Assembly (NCBI RefSeq): GCF_020520425.1
Contig: NC_079488.1
Coordinates: 88,145,285-88,209,284, forward strand
Source of the DNA: Spinacia oleracea
Lineage: Eukaryota; Streptophyta; Magnoliopsida; Caryophyllales; Amaranthaceae
Reading direction: 5' to 3'
Length of the DNA stretch: 64,000 nucleotides
Shown: positions 36,291-47,081 of the stretch, piece after piece
How the letters are laid out: the number at the start of each line of letters is the position of its first letter
Numbering within the stretch: the first letter of the stretch is position 1
Position numbers and translations under genes: made by a program
Notes under the pieces: model-generated
Told to the model about the DNA's origin: nothing
What the model saw: only the letters and a program-made list of their open reading frames with translations
Database searches by the model: none

Positions 36291-38613
36291 ATGACAAAAC
36301 GTATTCCTCAATCAAATGTTGGAATAAACTATGTACATGGTATGTCATAGGATTTGTGGATCCAAATAAATGCTTGAAAAAGAAAGCTAGCTTATGAAAT
36401 CTAAAGTACAGATTTAAGCAAGCAATTGGGAATTAGAAATGTATTTTAGTGAAGCTAATAAGTATTTTAGTTTCATAAAATGTACATGATTCTTATAGAT
36501 ATATAAGAAGTTTAGTGGGAGTACATAAAAACTTATTTGGTCCTATGTGTATCACACACATATCTCTCTATTGTGAAATAACTTTCAAATGCTAAATACT
36601 TAGATTTGAGATTATTCATCAATGACGGACCAAGGCGAAACTTAGTACATACTGGGTATTAAGATCTATTCACAAAGATCTTATGATATTGTTTTGGATT
36701 AAGTAAATGGCATTTACTAAATCAAACACGAAAGTCTCCATTGGAGATATTCGACCCATGTGAATAAATCTAAGTAAAGAATGTTTGAACTATGTATAAG
36801 CATTTACTAAGTTAAACATCAAAGAGTCTAAATGAGATTCTTAACCTATATTATATGTCAAAGAATTTAGCTGGATTCAGTATCTACTAAAATTGAATGA
36901 GCTAAAGTTACATGAATTCAATTGGGGATTATTCTGCAAAAGAATTTATCATGTATGATATAATATGAGGATCGCCAAAAACGTATCGTATGACTTTAAG
37001 GCATGACGAACATATACCAATCTCTATTGATCTAAGTGAAGATCAACTAGATTGAGACCAGGAATACTTATGGTACTTGAAAAGGTACATAGGAATAGTT
37101 CTTGATTCAAGGAAATAAAGATATGCTAAATATTGGTGCTACACGCATAAACACTGGCAAAGGATCAAGCAAGACCCTTTGGAGTTAACCATTGACAAGG
37201 ACGAGCTAAAGAGCATCGTGTTTCGAAATGGCAACATGGGTTGGAGACCATGAGTTGTTGCGTGAGAAATTAAAATAATAATTTCTATGTTCTAAGATAT
37301 AGTTGGAGAGTCTTCCACATATCTATGAACTGCTTGGATAGGTAAATCCAAACAAAGCATCACTAGCAACCTATACAGTTGAAGTAAAAGTAATTATTGC
37401 CTAAGAAGCAATAAAACAGGGTTGTTTAAAGTTCTTCACTGAACTTGGGTAGATCACCTATCTGCTGGCTTGATGATTCTTCATTGAAAAATGCGTAGAA
37501 CCACTCTTGAAGCAAGAAAAACGTCTGCTAACTTGATGGTTCTTCATTGCAAAATGAGTAATACCACCATCGAAGTAAGAAAGACTAGATCACATAATAA
37601 ACAAACTCGAAAAGATCTTATCATCATATCTCGAAGAACATTCGATGAAAAGGATATTAAGATTGGCAAAGCATGATAACTAAACCTATGCAACAAGTGA
37701 GAAGCAACACTCACGTTGTAGCACTGGAAATCAAGCATAGCTTTGAATTCCATGAATTGTTTTAGAAGATGGGTTTGAGGCCCATGCTTGTAAAACATTG
37801 GGGTTGAACATTTATCATATATGAAATGTGTTTTCATATTCCATTTAATCTTGGTTTTTTATTAAATGATGAGTCCCTTCAACTTGACGATATATTCAAG
37901 ATAGACTGTCAGGACCAGTCCTGTGACTAAGAAATGTCTATCAAGTGAACTTGAATGTCAAAGGTTGAAAATGGTCCCTAATCGGAGTTTTCTATAAAGT
38001 TGGACGCATAGAAAACGTTAGACGATTAGAATGCAAGATGACTAGTAGTTCTGTTTCTTGAACTATGTGGACATGGCAATGTCATAATCATTTGCATAGA
38101 TACTTACTTTGGGAAGACTAGTATCGGACAAGACCTATGAAACTTTACTGTAAGAGATGAAAATCTGTCATGAGTAAATTTCATTAAATTATTAGACACT
38201 AAATCCTCAATACCTGAGTGATTTGAGATTACTTGTTTGAGAACTGGTTGCTTTGACGTTGACCAACCGTCGCACCGTAAAAGGAGGCTATAAAGGCAAC
38301 GCTCAGGTAATCACCTATCAAACGAAGTCTAATCTCAAGATCGCAAGATTGGGATTGTCCTCCCATAAATCGGGATGAGATGCTTAAAAGTTGTACAAGG
38401 CCACTCGGAGAGCTAGAAACTGTGAAATGCATGGCCGTGCTCGGATGAATCATAGGCTATGATTATCTGTTTATTTGATCAGTTGAACTCTGAAACCGAG
38501 GAACACCTCTGGACATAATAAGGATGACAACTCTTACCTTATGTTCAAGAGCAAGCATCGAGTGACAAAGGAATTAGGAAATGCACACTTGTCCCTAAGG
38601 ACAAGTGGGAGAC

Positions 38614-39997
38614 TGAAGGAAATAATGCCCTTGGTCCAAGTATGCATTCTATGTTAAGTCTAATAAATGCGGTTCAGTATTAATTAACAAGTTAATAATT
38701 CAGTGAGATCAAGTGAGCTGAATGCCTAGCTAGAGGCCGCTTCAGTTCAAGTGGAATTAATGATATTAATCCACAGCTTACTCTTGACTGAACCCGTAGG
38801 GTCACACAAATAGTACGTAAACGGATCAAGTATTTAATGGCATTAAATACTCCATCTATGAATATTCGGAACCGACGGATCTTGGTTTCAGTGGGAGCTA
38901 AGATCGTCACAGGCAAGAAATGAATACTCCGGAAACGATGATATTGCCGGAAACGGAAATATGGATCGTATCGGAAATATGAATATTATCCAAGTCGTAG
39001 ATGTTGCCGGAAACGGAAACATGGTACGTATCGGAAAATATTATTGGAAATGGAAATATTACCAGAATCGGAAATATTACCGGAAACGGAAATATTGTCA
39101 GAATCGGAAATATTGCCGGAATCGGAAAATAATTCCGGAAACGGAAATATTAAATATTTGTTCGAAACGGAAATTAATTCCGGAATCGGAAATGTTAAAT
39201 ATTGTTCGTATCGGAAATAGATTCCGGAAATGGAAATTTAATCGGAAGCGTATCGTACGAATTAGCATCGGACGAGGCTTGCCGGACGAAGGCCCAGCAC
39301 GAAGCCGGGGCCATCGCCCAGCAAGCATGCGCGCCACAAGCCCAGCCAAGGCAGCGGCCAGGCCTACCGCAAGGCAGGCCCAGCGCGCGCCAAGGGCCAC
39401 GGCTGCGTGGGCCGTGCTGCGCGGGCTGCTGCTCGCACGCACATGGGCAGCCCTTGTGGCTGCCGTGTGTGTGTGAGTTTGTGCTCATGCGTGATTCCTG
39501 AATCTACAAGAGTCAGTGTATGATTAAATTTCTATTCCTAATTGGATAAATTAATTAAATAGAATTCATGTAGGATTCTAATTTCAATTAATTCGTATCC
39601 TACTAGGATTACAATTCCTTTTCCATAACTCTATAAATAAAGGCCTAGGGGTCATAATTTATACACAAGTTTCAAAGTATTCAAAAGTGAGTTTTTTGAG
39701 AGAAAATTAAAACACATCTTGCTCATAAAAGTGCCGAATTTTCTAGTACCTTAAGGGCGGTTCTAGTTGGTCAATCTTAAGGCGGATCCGGACGTGCTGT
39801 GGACTATCTACGGAGGGACGACATTTGGAGTCCTAAAAGACTTGTTCTTGTTCGGTTCGGGCGCAGCTAGGGAAGGCACGCAACAAAGAGTATGCATCTA
39901 AACTATGCTAAATGATTATGTGTAAATAATATGTTTCCTGGGTTAATGGTTGTTTCCGCATGATCTATGTAAATGTCATATGTATCATAACCTAACA
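38614..39997 (+). repeat. 3' LTR of the copia element
   Basis: Same length and borders as the 5' LTR. It is preceded by the polypurine tract and followed by TAACG. Confidence 0.93.
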
Positions 39998-40480
39998 TAA
40001 CGAGCATTCCTACTCCGCCGAATATAAAAACAATCTGTATTTGGCCCAAAAAGAAAATACGAGTACTCGAAACTATTTGGAAGAATGGTTTCGGAAGAGG
40101 GAAGTGGAGCCAGGAGAGGAGGTTGAGTCAAAATATGACGATCGGAAACCCACTCCCTCAGATCTGCGTTTTTTCGGTGAAGGAGATTCCGATGAGGTAT
40201 TACTTTTGATTTTTTGCGATTTATTTAGGGTTAGTGATGTCGGTTTTATTAAAATGGTTTGATGATTGTTTGCATGTCTAAAAAAGTGGGATTTGATAAA
40301 TGTTGGTTTTATTTGGAGTATTGTTCATTAAACTCGGATTATTTTTTGGATAAGTTGCTCTGATTTCCCATTGCATTTGTTAAAAATGCAGATCTGGTAT
40401 TATTTCGAATTTTTTGGGAATTTTTTGGAGATTTGTTGGATTCATTCGGGCTTTTTATGTTATTCTTTGCTCTGTTTTCT

Positions 40481-40620
40481 CATTGCATGTTGTTAAAATT
40501 GAGTTCTGATTTTATTTTGTGCTCTTTTTTCATTGCATGTTGTTAAAATTGAGTTCTGATTTTATTTTGTGCTCTATTTTTTCATTGCATGTTGTTAAAA
40601 TTGAGTTCTGATTTTATTTG
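40481..40620 (+). repeat. Tandem repeat of about 50 bp in the intron of the unrecognised ORF
   Basis: Units starting CATTGCATGTTGTTAAAATT occur at 40481, 40531 and 40583, with two and three quarter copies nearly identical. Weaker CATTGCATGTGGTTAAAA copies occur at about 40685 and 40826. Confidence 0.85.
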
Positions 40621-40971
40621 GAGATATTTGGAAATTATTTGAAGAAAATCGGAATATTCATGTGTTTTGTTGATCTGTTTTCCCATTGCATGTGGTTAAA
40701 AATGGGATCTGGATGTATTTGGGATATTATTTGGCATTTTTTGGGTAAAAATGGGATCTGGATGTATTCGGAAAATTAGTTGGATTTTAATGGAATTATT
40801 GTGTGATTTGCTCTCATTTATCTCATTGCATGTGGTAACCATGGTGATCTGAAATTATTTGGAACTTTATTTTGAGTTGTTTGATTAAATCTGATTTTAA
40901 TTCATGGTCCCCTGTTATTTTATGATGGCACTAATCACGTTGTTTGTCCCCTATTGATTGCAAGGAACCAA

Positions 40972-43900
40972 CACTAGTAGAAAAATATTTATTTGCGGCT
41001 ATTAATGTGAGGCGTTTTTCTATAGACGCCGCAATTTAAATCGTGAGTATTGATATGCGGCGTAGATTTGCGTGAAATCGCCTCGAACAAATAACAACCA
41101 TTTGTCAGCGGCGTTAATATCTAAACGCCTCAAACTAATTAGGGAATATTTCCCAAAAAACTCACGCCTATCCGTTCATTCATTTCCAATATTTTCAAAA
41201 CCCTGGCTTCTCCACAACCTCAACTCCATTAGCCCCTTCTCCATTGCAGATCCTCTCCTCTCAAAACAACAAGTGATAATTGATCAAGTTCTCACTCTCG
41301 TAAAGTTCAATATCACGCCTTTCCCTTCCATTATTTTCCTTACATCAATTTACTTATGCTATTTCTCTCCCCTGAGTCTCCTCGTTCTTCAATGGCGGCG
41401 ATCCTAGCTTGTTCATAATTTTCTGGTGGTATGTTTGTCTCTCCTATTAGATCCCTGATCTTAATTTTTTGTTTTTAATAATTTGTTTCGTTCAAATTAA
41501 TTTCATGAACTTTCCTTCTTTATTCGATTATTTGACTCTAATTATTTGAGTTTTTTTCCAACCATTATTGTCGATAATTTTGAAGTTTGCCATAACCACA
41601 ATATGGATCTGTATTAGTTATAAGATATTAATTTTTTGGGGGTTTTATTGGTTGATTCTTATTTTTTCGTGGGTTATGTTTGATTTTAGGAATTAGGTAT
41701 TTTATGTGAAGGTAATCAATCTAGCGCTTGGAGTGAGGAGTGAGGAATGCGGACTGCACTGTTGCCGGGGGTTCTGACGTTGTGAGTGAACGAGATGAAG
41801 GCAGTTCCAATATCAAGGTGCAAATTTAAACTAAATGAGGTGTATTTTATTGGTTTATGTTTGTATCTTGTGATGTAAATAGATCTGTGTTTTATGTGTG
41901 TAGGAAATTAATTCGACAGTATTAATTGATCTGGAGTAGGATAACAATTTTCAAAAGAATTTATTGAGGCCATGGCCTCTTTTAACGAGGTAATCTATCC
42001 TCTTCACTGCAGTCTGATATAGTAGAAATATTGTATATGGTTCTTTAACTAATTACATCTGAAAATGTGGTCTAGAAACCTCTGATTAAGGCTCTCTCTA
42101 ACCCTACAACGCAATCAGAATGTATTGCCGAAGATGCTTATACATGGACTAAGGTAACAAATTGTGTAGGGACTTTAAGGATTTGAGTAAATATCCATAT
42201 ATTTGTCTATAATCTGAATAGCTTCCTTGTTATTTCTTAATGAAAGGGTCGGCTCTTCTTCGAGTATGTTCTTCTATCTTTTTGGGTAAAAAGTATGTTC
42301 TGTATGATTATATAGATTTCATGGCTCATTGTAGTTTACATTTCGATTCCTGATATTTGTGATTGAATTCAGTTTTGCTTGATCTAGTTTGAGTTAGTTG
42401 ACATGAATTTGTGATTGGTAATTTTAACCCTTGATTTTTTTTGGTTAGTGGAGCTTCAATAATAAAAACTTTTGAGCGGATTATGCTTTTTAGTTTGATT
42501 GAATGGATTGAAATAACATCTCGATTTTTCTGCCCAGAGTGTCCCTTATGGACTTTCTTTTTTGTGCCCTTAGTTTCTAATTCTTAATCTCTATGGAAAT
42601 TAGGTTTTTTTTTCCTTCGTTGTTGTTTAATTTCTCTGCTTATTTTCATTGATTCACTATTTATGTTAACTCATTTAATTACTCTTGTTGTTGTACAAAA
42701 ATAGTTAGCTTGGAGAGTCCTATGTAATAGTAATGTTGGTGATATCTCTCTTAACACAGGGTGTACTACACAAAGTTTTGAGCTACAGTGCTTAATGCAC
42801 AAATTAGGAGTCTACAAGACCGACTGAACAGAATCGATAAATCATTGAGAAGTAGCTCAACATCTGAAACTCTTTTCAACTCCAGTGTGGTAAAATAATC
42901 TAAACCACCAATCCCTTCATTTTTCCAGCTTCTATCTTGTTATTTTTCCAACATCTGAAACTCTTTTCAACTCCAGTGTGGTGAGGCGGTTTGTAATTGT
43001 ACCAACAATAAAGTCTCAGTCTATCTGTTTTTGCATTATTTTTTTGCTAGGTTGTATTGAGCTCGAGTTTCACGCTCTTCCCATGTTGTTTGTCAGTCAT
43101 ACTTTGAACTCTCATGTAGGATCTATGTTTTTCTTTTAGTTAGATGCTTACCTATTTTGTTTTTGCAGGTCTTCCTTCTCTGATTGCACTTCCTCAAGGG
43201 TGTAAAACATCCAACTGTCTTGTTAGGTAAGCTAGTTATGTATGTCCGACAAATATGCGGAGTGCTTTGTAGTTTATGAATTAAAGCTTCAATATTCAAG
43301 TTAATTGGAGTTGCTTAGAGATATATGCCTAGCATTTGTAATGTTTTGCCATTTGATTATGAGATATATACCTCGCATTCCTTATTACACAAAGGACACA
43401 TTGGTACGTTGATCTTCTTTCGTTGTAATAGATGCTCGACACTCCTCAGGCTTCTCTGATTAGATTATTTTTATTATAAGACCACCTAAAAGATTTCCAG
43501 ATTGACACTAAATGCCTCACTATCCATCAACTAGTCCACTGATAAAAAAATGTTGTGATATGCATTGACATTGACAGTGCCTTTTAATATCAAGTCTCGC
43601 TTGGAACTTCATGCAATCTAATATTGGTGATTGTTCCTTATATGCATGGTCTTATTAAAGTCTCATTCACTTCTCTTAGAAAAGAACCTCAAAAAATAAC
43701 AACATTGTTTTATTCTCAAGGATTATGAAGCTCGTTCCATTTACTGATTTATTCTATTCTTGGCACCATAAAAATTAAATATATTATTCTTAGGTTATAA
43801 TCGTTGTTCTTTTAAGTGTTGTCAAGCTATGGAGTATGACATCTTTTATTTTTATTTAATAAAATGGTATTGCAGATTTGCAGAGAGCAAGTGCAAGAGC

Positions 43901-44643
43901 AGTTGGTAAATCTCGTCATCCCATATATAAATCATACCATCCAGATAGATGATAAAGCACTCAAGAAAAACAAGGTCAAAATAACGACTCTTATGGGAAA
44001 GCAAATGTAAGGCTAGTTTCCGATACCGCGGCCTCCCGCTCTAACTTCTATCCAAATACCGTATGAAGCTGAAGAACAACATAGAGTATTTCTGTTGAGT
44101 AAATTCTTAGTGAATATATGATTTCAACAAAACAAGGAGATGAATTTGCCATTTTTTTTGTACGTACATAGATTAGGTTTATTTTAGTTGTAATATTCTT
44201 TCTGTTTTCAAAAGGATTGGAATATGTATTACATTTAGTTATGGCATTGGTGGTAATGACTTGTAGTATATGATAGTGGCATGGTGTTAATGGAAGTTAT
44301 ATTGTGGTATGCTAGCTTTTCTGATGGTGGTATAGGCGTATAGCTAGTATTTCATTTAATAATTTTTTTAAAATATTATTTTTGTTAATTTGAGGCGGTT
44401 TTTTGTCTAAATAGCCCAAGCAAATCACTGTTTTGAGGCGTTTTTCACACATTAATGTGGAAAAAAGATGATTGATTTGAGGCGTTTAAACAAAAAACGC
44501 CGCAAATAAATCATTTATTTTCGGCGTTTACAAACGCCGCAAATGAATACCATTGATTTGCTGCCCCTCCATTTGCTGCTACGCCAAAAACGCAGCAAAT
44601 TAATATAAAAGTGACGCCTCAAATAAATGTTTTTCTACTAGTG
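40972..44643. mobile_element. CACTA element, non-autonomous, 3.7 kb
   Basis: The ends CACTAGTAGAAAAA and TTTTTCTACTAGTG are perfect inverted repeats. CAA flanks both sides (40969-40971 and 44644-44646), the 3-bp duplication of the CACTA superfamily. The subterminal regions hold many GGCGTTT, GCGGCGT and ACGCCGCAAAT motifs in both orientations, the expected transposase-binding arrays. No long transposase frame is visible; the interior looks like decayed intron-rich sequence. It splits exon 2 of the unrecognised ORF. Confidence 0.92.
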
Positions 44644-44732
44644 CAAGTGGGTCTGATTCATTTGATCTGGTGTATGTTGGAGAGTGTGAAAATGAGAATG
44701 GTGATGCTGTTGGGTCTCCAGGACAACTTTGA

Positions 44733-45269
44733 GGAATAACCAAAAAATCGGCTTCAGCATCTGATGATGCTTAGATAAGTCTGTCTCCTTTCTCCCTTTT
44801 TTCATTTTATTGAATGCTGGCTAGCTGTGGAGTCATAAGGTGGATGCCAACAACTGTGATCTGTTGTTGGCCAGGGGTGTTGTTGTTTGGATGATGATGT
44901 TGTGATTAGTTGTATGGATGTTGATGTTAGATAATGATGTTATGATATTGATATTGATAATGATGATTGGATGATGGTGTTTCCATATGGCCGGTTATGA
45001 AATTTTGTGGAATGTTGTCTGTGTGATGAACATGATTTGATGGCTTAATGTCCCCTGTTTTATGGTATGTTTTGTGTATGATAAATATGATGCTTTGGTG
45101 AGTATGAGATTTGATCAGTATAACTATGTTTTGGATTAGTAAATGCATGAAATGAATATAATTTGGGGATAGGGTTTGAGTTATTTCAGTCCTCTCAGTG
45201 TGGCCTGGTGTTGAATGCTTAATGTCCAAGCATGTCCCTTTAGGATACAGTAATGTCCCTTTATTTATT
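44733..45269. other. Non-coding stretch of the mariner element, TGATG-rich
   Basis: Probably the 3' untranslated region of the two-exon ORF, followed by a GATGATG/GTTGTT-rich section. No coding signal is seen. Confidence 0.35.
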
Positions 45270-45424
45270 GTGATCGATGATGAGTCTTTTTATTGCTGAG
45301 GAACAAGTCTTACTAACCACAAATGCTCGTGCTGCCATTAGTATCAGTAATGATATTTCTCGGGCGCTAAGTGTTTGTGGTTTGGAGTTGTTTCAATGAT
45401 GCTTGGGGACATTCTGAGATCAAT
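45270..45424 (+). repeat. Hairpin unit A1 (about 150 bp)
   Basis: The ends TGATCGATGATGA and CTGAGATCA are complementary (TGATC/GATCA) and carry box-C-like and box-D-like motifs. The interior folds back through ACCACAAATGCTCGTGC against GCGCTAAGTGTTTGTGGT. It is homologous to the units at 45787 and 46408. Confidence 0.6.
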
Positions 45425-45487
45425 ATTAGGAGGTTTGTGATCTTCAATGATGTGATTGTTGATATTCTGAGATCTTTGTTTTGATAA

Positions 45488-45580
45488 TTGTCCTTTAACT
45501 TCTTTTGTCGAACGGAGTGAATGTCATTTCACACAACGGAATGTGAATATCAATCATTCCGTTCGGCAGAAGAATGTTAA
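45488..45580 (+). repeat. Hairpin B, precursor-like
   Basis: The arms CTTTAAC, TTCTT, CGAACGGA, TGA, TTCACA pair in order with TGTGAA, TCA, TCCGTTCG, AAGAA, GTTAAAG around a short loop. The stem is about 30 bp with small bulges. Confidence 0.7.
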
Positions 45581-45786
45581 AGATATGATAGTATTGAAAC
45601 TACTTGATCAATGATGTGTGTCAATATGTCTGAGAAATGAAACCCTACATGTTAATGATCTGTTTAATGCTTCATGTCCCATGAATCAGTGGAGGTCTGT
45701 GATGAGTCTTTCATTTGATGAGGTTCAAACCCTATGTTTTGATCAGTTCATGGTGATCTGATGCATTGTTGATTGTTATTGTTATG

Positions 45787-45935
45787 CTTGATCTGTGATG
45801 AGTCTTTCATTTGCTGAGACTCAAACCCAATGTTCCAATAACACTTGTGCACCATTAGCATCATTGATGCTCTTCTGGAGCTAAGTGTTAGGGGATAGGG
45901 TTTGTGTCAATGATGCTTGGGGACATTCTGAGATC
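45787..45935 (+). repeat. Hairpin unit A2 (about 148 bp)
   Basis: It is bounded by GATCTGTGATGAG and ATTCTGAGATC (GATCT/AGATC). The interior foldback pairs CAAACCC, AACACTT, GCACC, AGCATC with GATGCT, GGAGC, AAGTGTT, GGGTTTG. Confidence 0.7.
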
Positions 45936-46074
45936 TTATGTCAGGTTAGACAGGAGAGGCAATTCATGTCTTGCAAAACATGTATAATGTGTTTCTGATA
46001 TTCAATGATGTTAGTGTTGATATTCTGTGATGTATGTGTTGATAACCTGAGATATTTGATTCTAAACATGTCCT

Positions 46075-46157
46075 TCACCACCAATTACCAAAGGGAATAC
46101 AGATCATGTCACATCATTGATTGATCTAGTATCCCCTTTGGTGAATTGGTGGTGAGG
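46075..46157 (+). repeat. Hairpin C, precursor-like
   Basis: Long foldback: CACCACCAATT, CCAAAGGG, ATAC, GATCA pair with TGATC, GTAT, CCCTTTGG, AATTGGTGGTG, a stem of about 28 bp with single-base bulges and a loop of about 15 nt. Confidence 0.75.
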
Positions 46158-46270
46158 TTGTAAATCATTTAGAAACAAATCTGTCAATGATGTAAAACAA
46201 CTTAACTGAGATTCAATGATGTTGCCTTGTTCATTGCTTCCTTGTTTTTGCTGCTTTGTTCTTGTTTCCT

Positions 46271-46372
46271 TGTCCATTACATCTTTTGGCACATCGGCAT
46301 CCAATTGGGAAGAATTTCCATCTGAAAATGATGTGATATGCATTCTTTCCATTTGGATGCCGATGTGTTTAG
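46271..46372 (+). repeat. Hairpin D1, precursor-like
   Basis: A perfect 15-bp outer stem, CACATCGGCATCCAA with TTGGATGCCGATGTG, is followed by TGG/CCA and AAGAAT/ATTCTT, closing a loop of about 26 nt. It is homologous to the hairpin at 46630. Confidence 0.75.
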
Positions 46373-46407
46373 AGATGTGATGTGTTAAAGTTGTGTACTT
46401 ATGCCTT

Positions 46408-46560
46408 GTGATCTGTGATGAGTCTTCATTTTATGAGTGTCAAACCCTTTGTTTTTCAATCAAACTCATGCACCATTAGCATCCATGATGTTTTTCAGGA
46501 GCTAAGTTTAATTGGAAAGGGTTTGATTCAATGATTTTTGGGGACATTCTGAGATATTTA
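46408..46560 (+). repeat. Hairpin unit A3 (about 150 bp)
   Basis: It begins GTGATCTGTGATGAG and ends ATTCTGAGATA. The interior pairs CAAACCCTTT, CAAT, AAACT, GCACC, CATC with GATG, GGAGC, AGTTT, ATTG, AAAGGGTTTG. Several base changes relative to unit A2 occur on both arms together. Confidence 0.7.
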
Positions 46561-46624
46561 TGATTCTTTGTTTATGTGAGGCATATTCCATGTGTTATCA
46601 ATGATGAATTGATTGTTTTTGTCA

Positions 46625-46738
46625 AAATTACATCTTTTGACGCATCGGTTTCAAAATGGGAATAATTTCCATCTGAAAATGATGTGATATTATTATTTAT
46701 TTCCATTTTGAAGCCGATGTGTTTAGAGTTGTGATATT
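46625..46738 (+). repeat. Hairpin D2, precursor-like
   Basis: GCATCGG, TTCAAAATGG, AATAAT pair with ATTATT, CCATTTTGAA, CCGATG around a loop shared with hairpin D1 (TTCCATCTGAAAATGATGTG). Arm differences from D1 are matched on the opposite arm (CATCC/GGATG becomes TTTCA/TGAAG). Confidence 0.75.
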
Positions 46739-47081
46739 GCAAATGCTGCCTTGTTCTTAAGAACCCAATGCTGCCTTGTTTATAGTGTTGCCAATGCTGC
46801 CTTACCTCTTGTGCCTTGTACTTTTTCTGCCAATGCTGCCTTGTTTATTGCCTTGCCTTGATTACTCTATATTGATGTGAATAAGAATGAAGAAAAAAAA
46901 CTTTACTAAACTTAAACATGAGATTCATTCATTGATGCTTCCAAAAGATATGCTTACAAAATGTTTTGCCTACATGTTATGCTTGCATTTAAGCTTACAA
47001 AAGTGACACATTGGTTTTACTTGTCAATTTAAAAACATGTCCCCAAAACACAAAAAGTTATCTAATTGTTTTCACTTTGCT
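46739..47081. repeat. Dispersed AATGCTGCCTTG motifs, transposase 3' flank
   Basis: AATGCTGCCTTG or a close variant occurs five times between 46740 and 46850. The rest is AT-rich and should be the 3' untranslated region of the transposase gene. Confidence 0.6.

Larger units (their letters stand above)
29592..39997 (+). mobile_element. Ty1/copia element, complete ends, young, with degenerate internal region
   Basis: Two LTRs of 1384 bp (29592-30975 and 38614-39997) differ at only two bases that I could see. The target duplication TAACG is perfect (29587-29591 and 39998-40002). A primer-binding site TGGTATCACGAGCC follows the 5' LTR at 30977, and a polypurine tract AAGTGGGAGAC (38603) precedes the 3' LTR. 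TATA boxes lie at 30610 and 39632. The internal 7.6 kb has no long frame. Only reverse-transcriptase remnants (36100-36290, with ARLVAKGYKQIHGMD) show copia origin. The element must have moved with proteins from a relative. Confidence 0.93.
29480..44732 (+). pseudogene. Unrecognised two-exon ORF of the mariner-like element, split by copia and CACTA insertions
   Basis: Exon 1 starts at 29480 (MGSSLSRTRGDSG) and runs to 29591, where the copia element begins. It resumes at 40003, after the second TAACG, and ends at the donor GATGAG/GTATTA (40196). After a 768-bp intron, exon 2 begins at 40965 (GCAAG/GAACCAA). It is cut at 40971 by the CACTA element and resumes at 44647, reaching a TGA at 44730-44732. 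The pieces share one frame, and 132 codons have no stop. Visible traits are three close cysteines (NCDWGSKCNC), an aromatic/charged middle (NYLEEWFRKREVEP) and an acidic C-terminal part. I know no family for it. It may be an accessory gene of the element or a captured host gene. As it stands it is disrupted twice. Confidence 0.55.

Noticed and set aside
41072-41407. Open frame of 111 codons in the CACTA element
   Set aside because: It lies near the CACTA terminus, has no domain and is overlapped by subterminal motifs; it may be an untranslated leader.
46104-46352. Minus-strand frame of 82 codons
   Set aside because: It overlaps two hairpins and has no recognisable domain; structure explains the sequence better.
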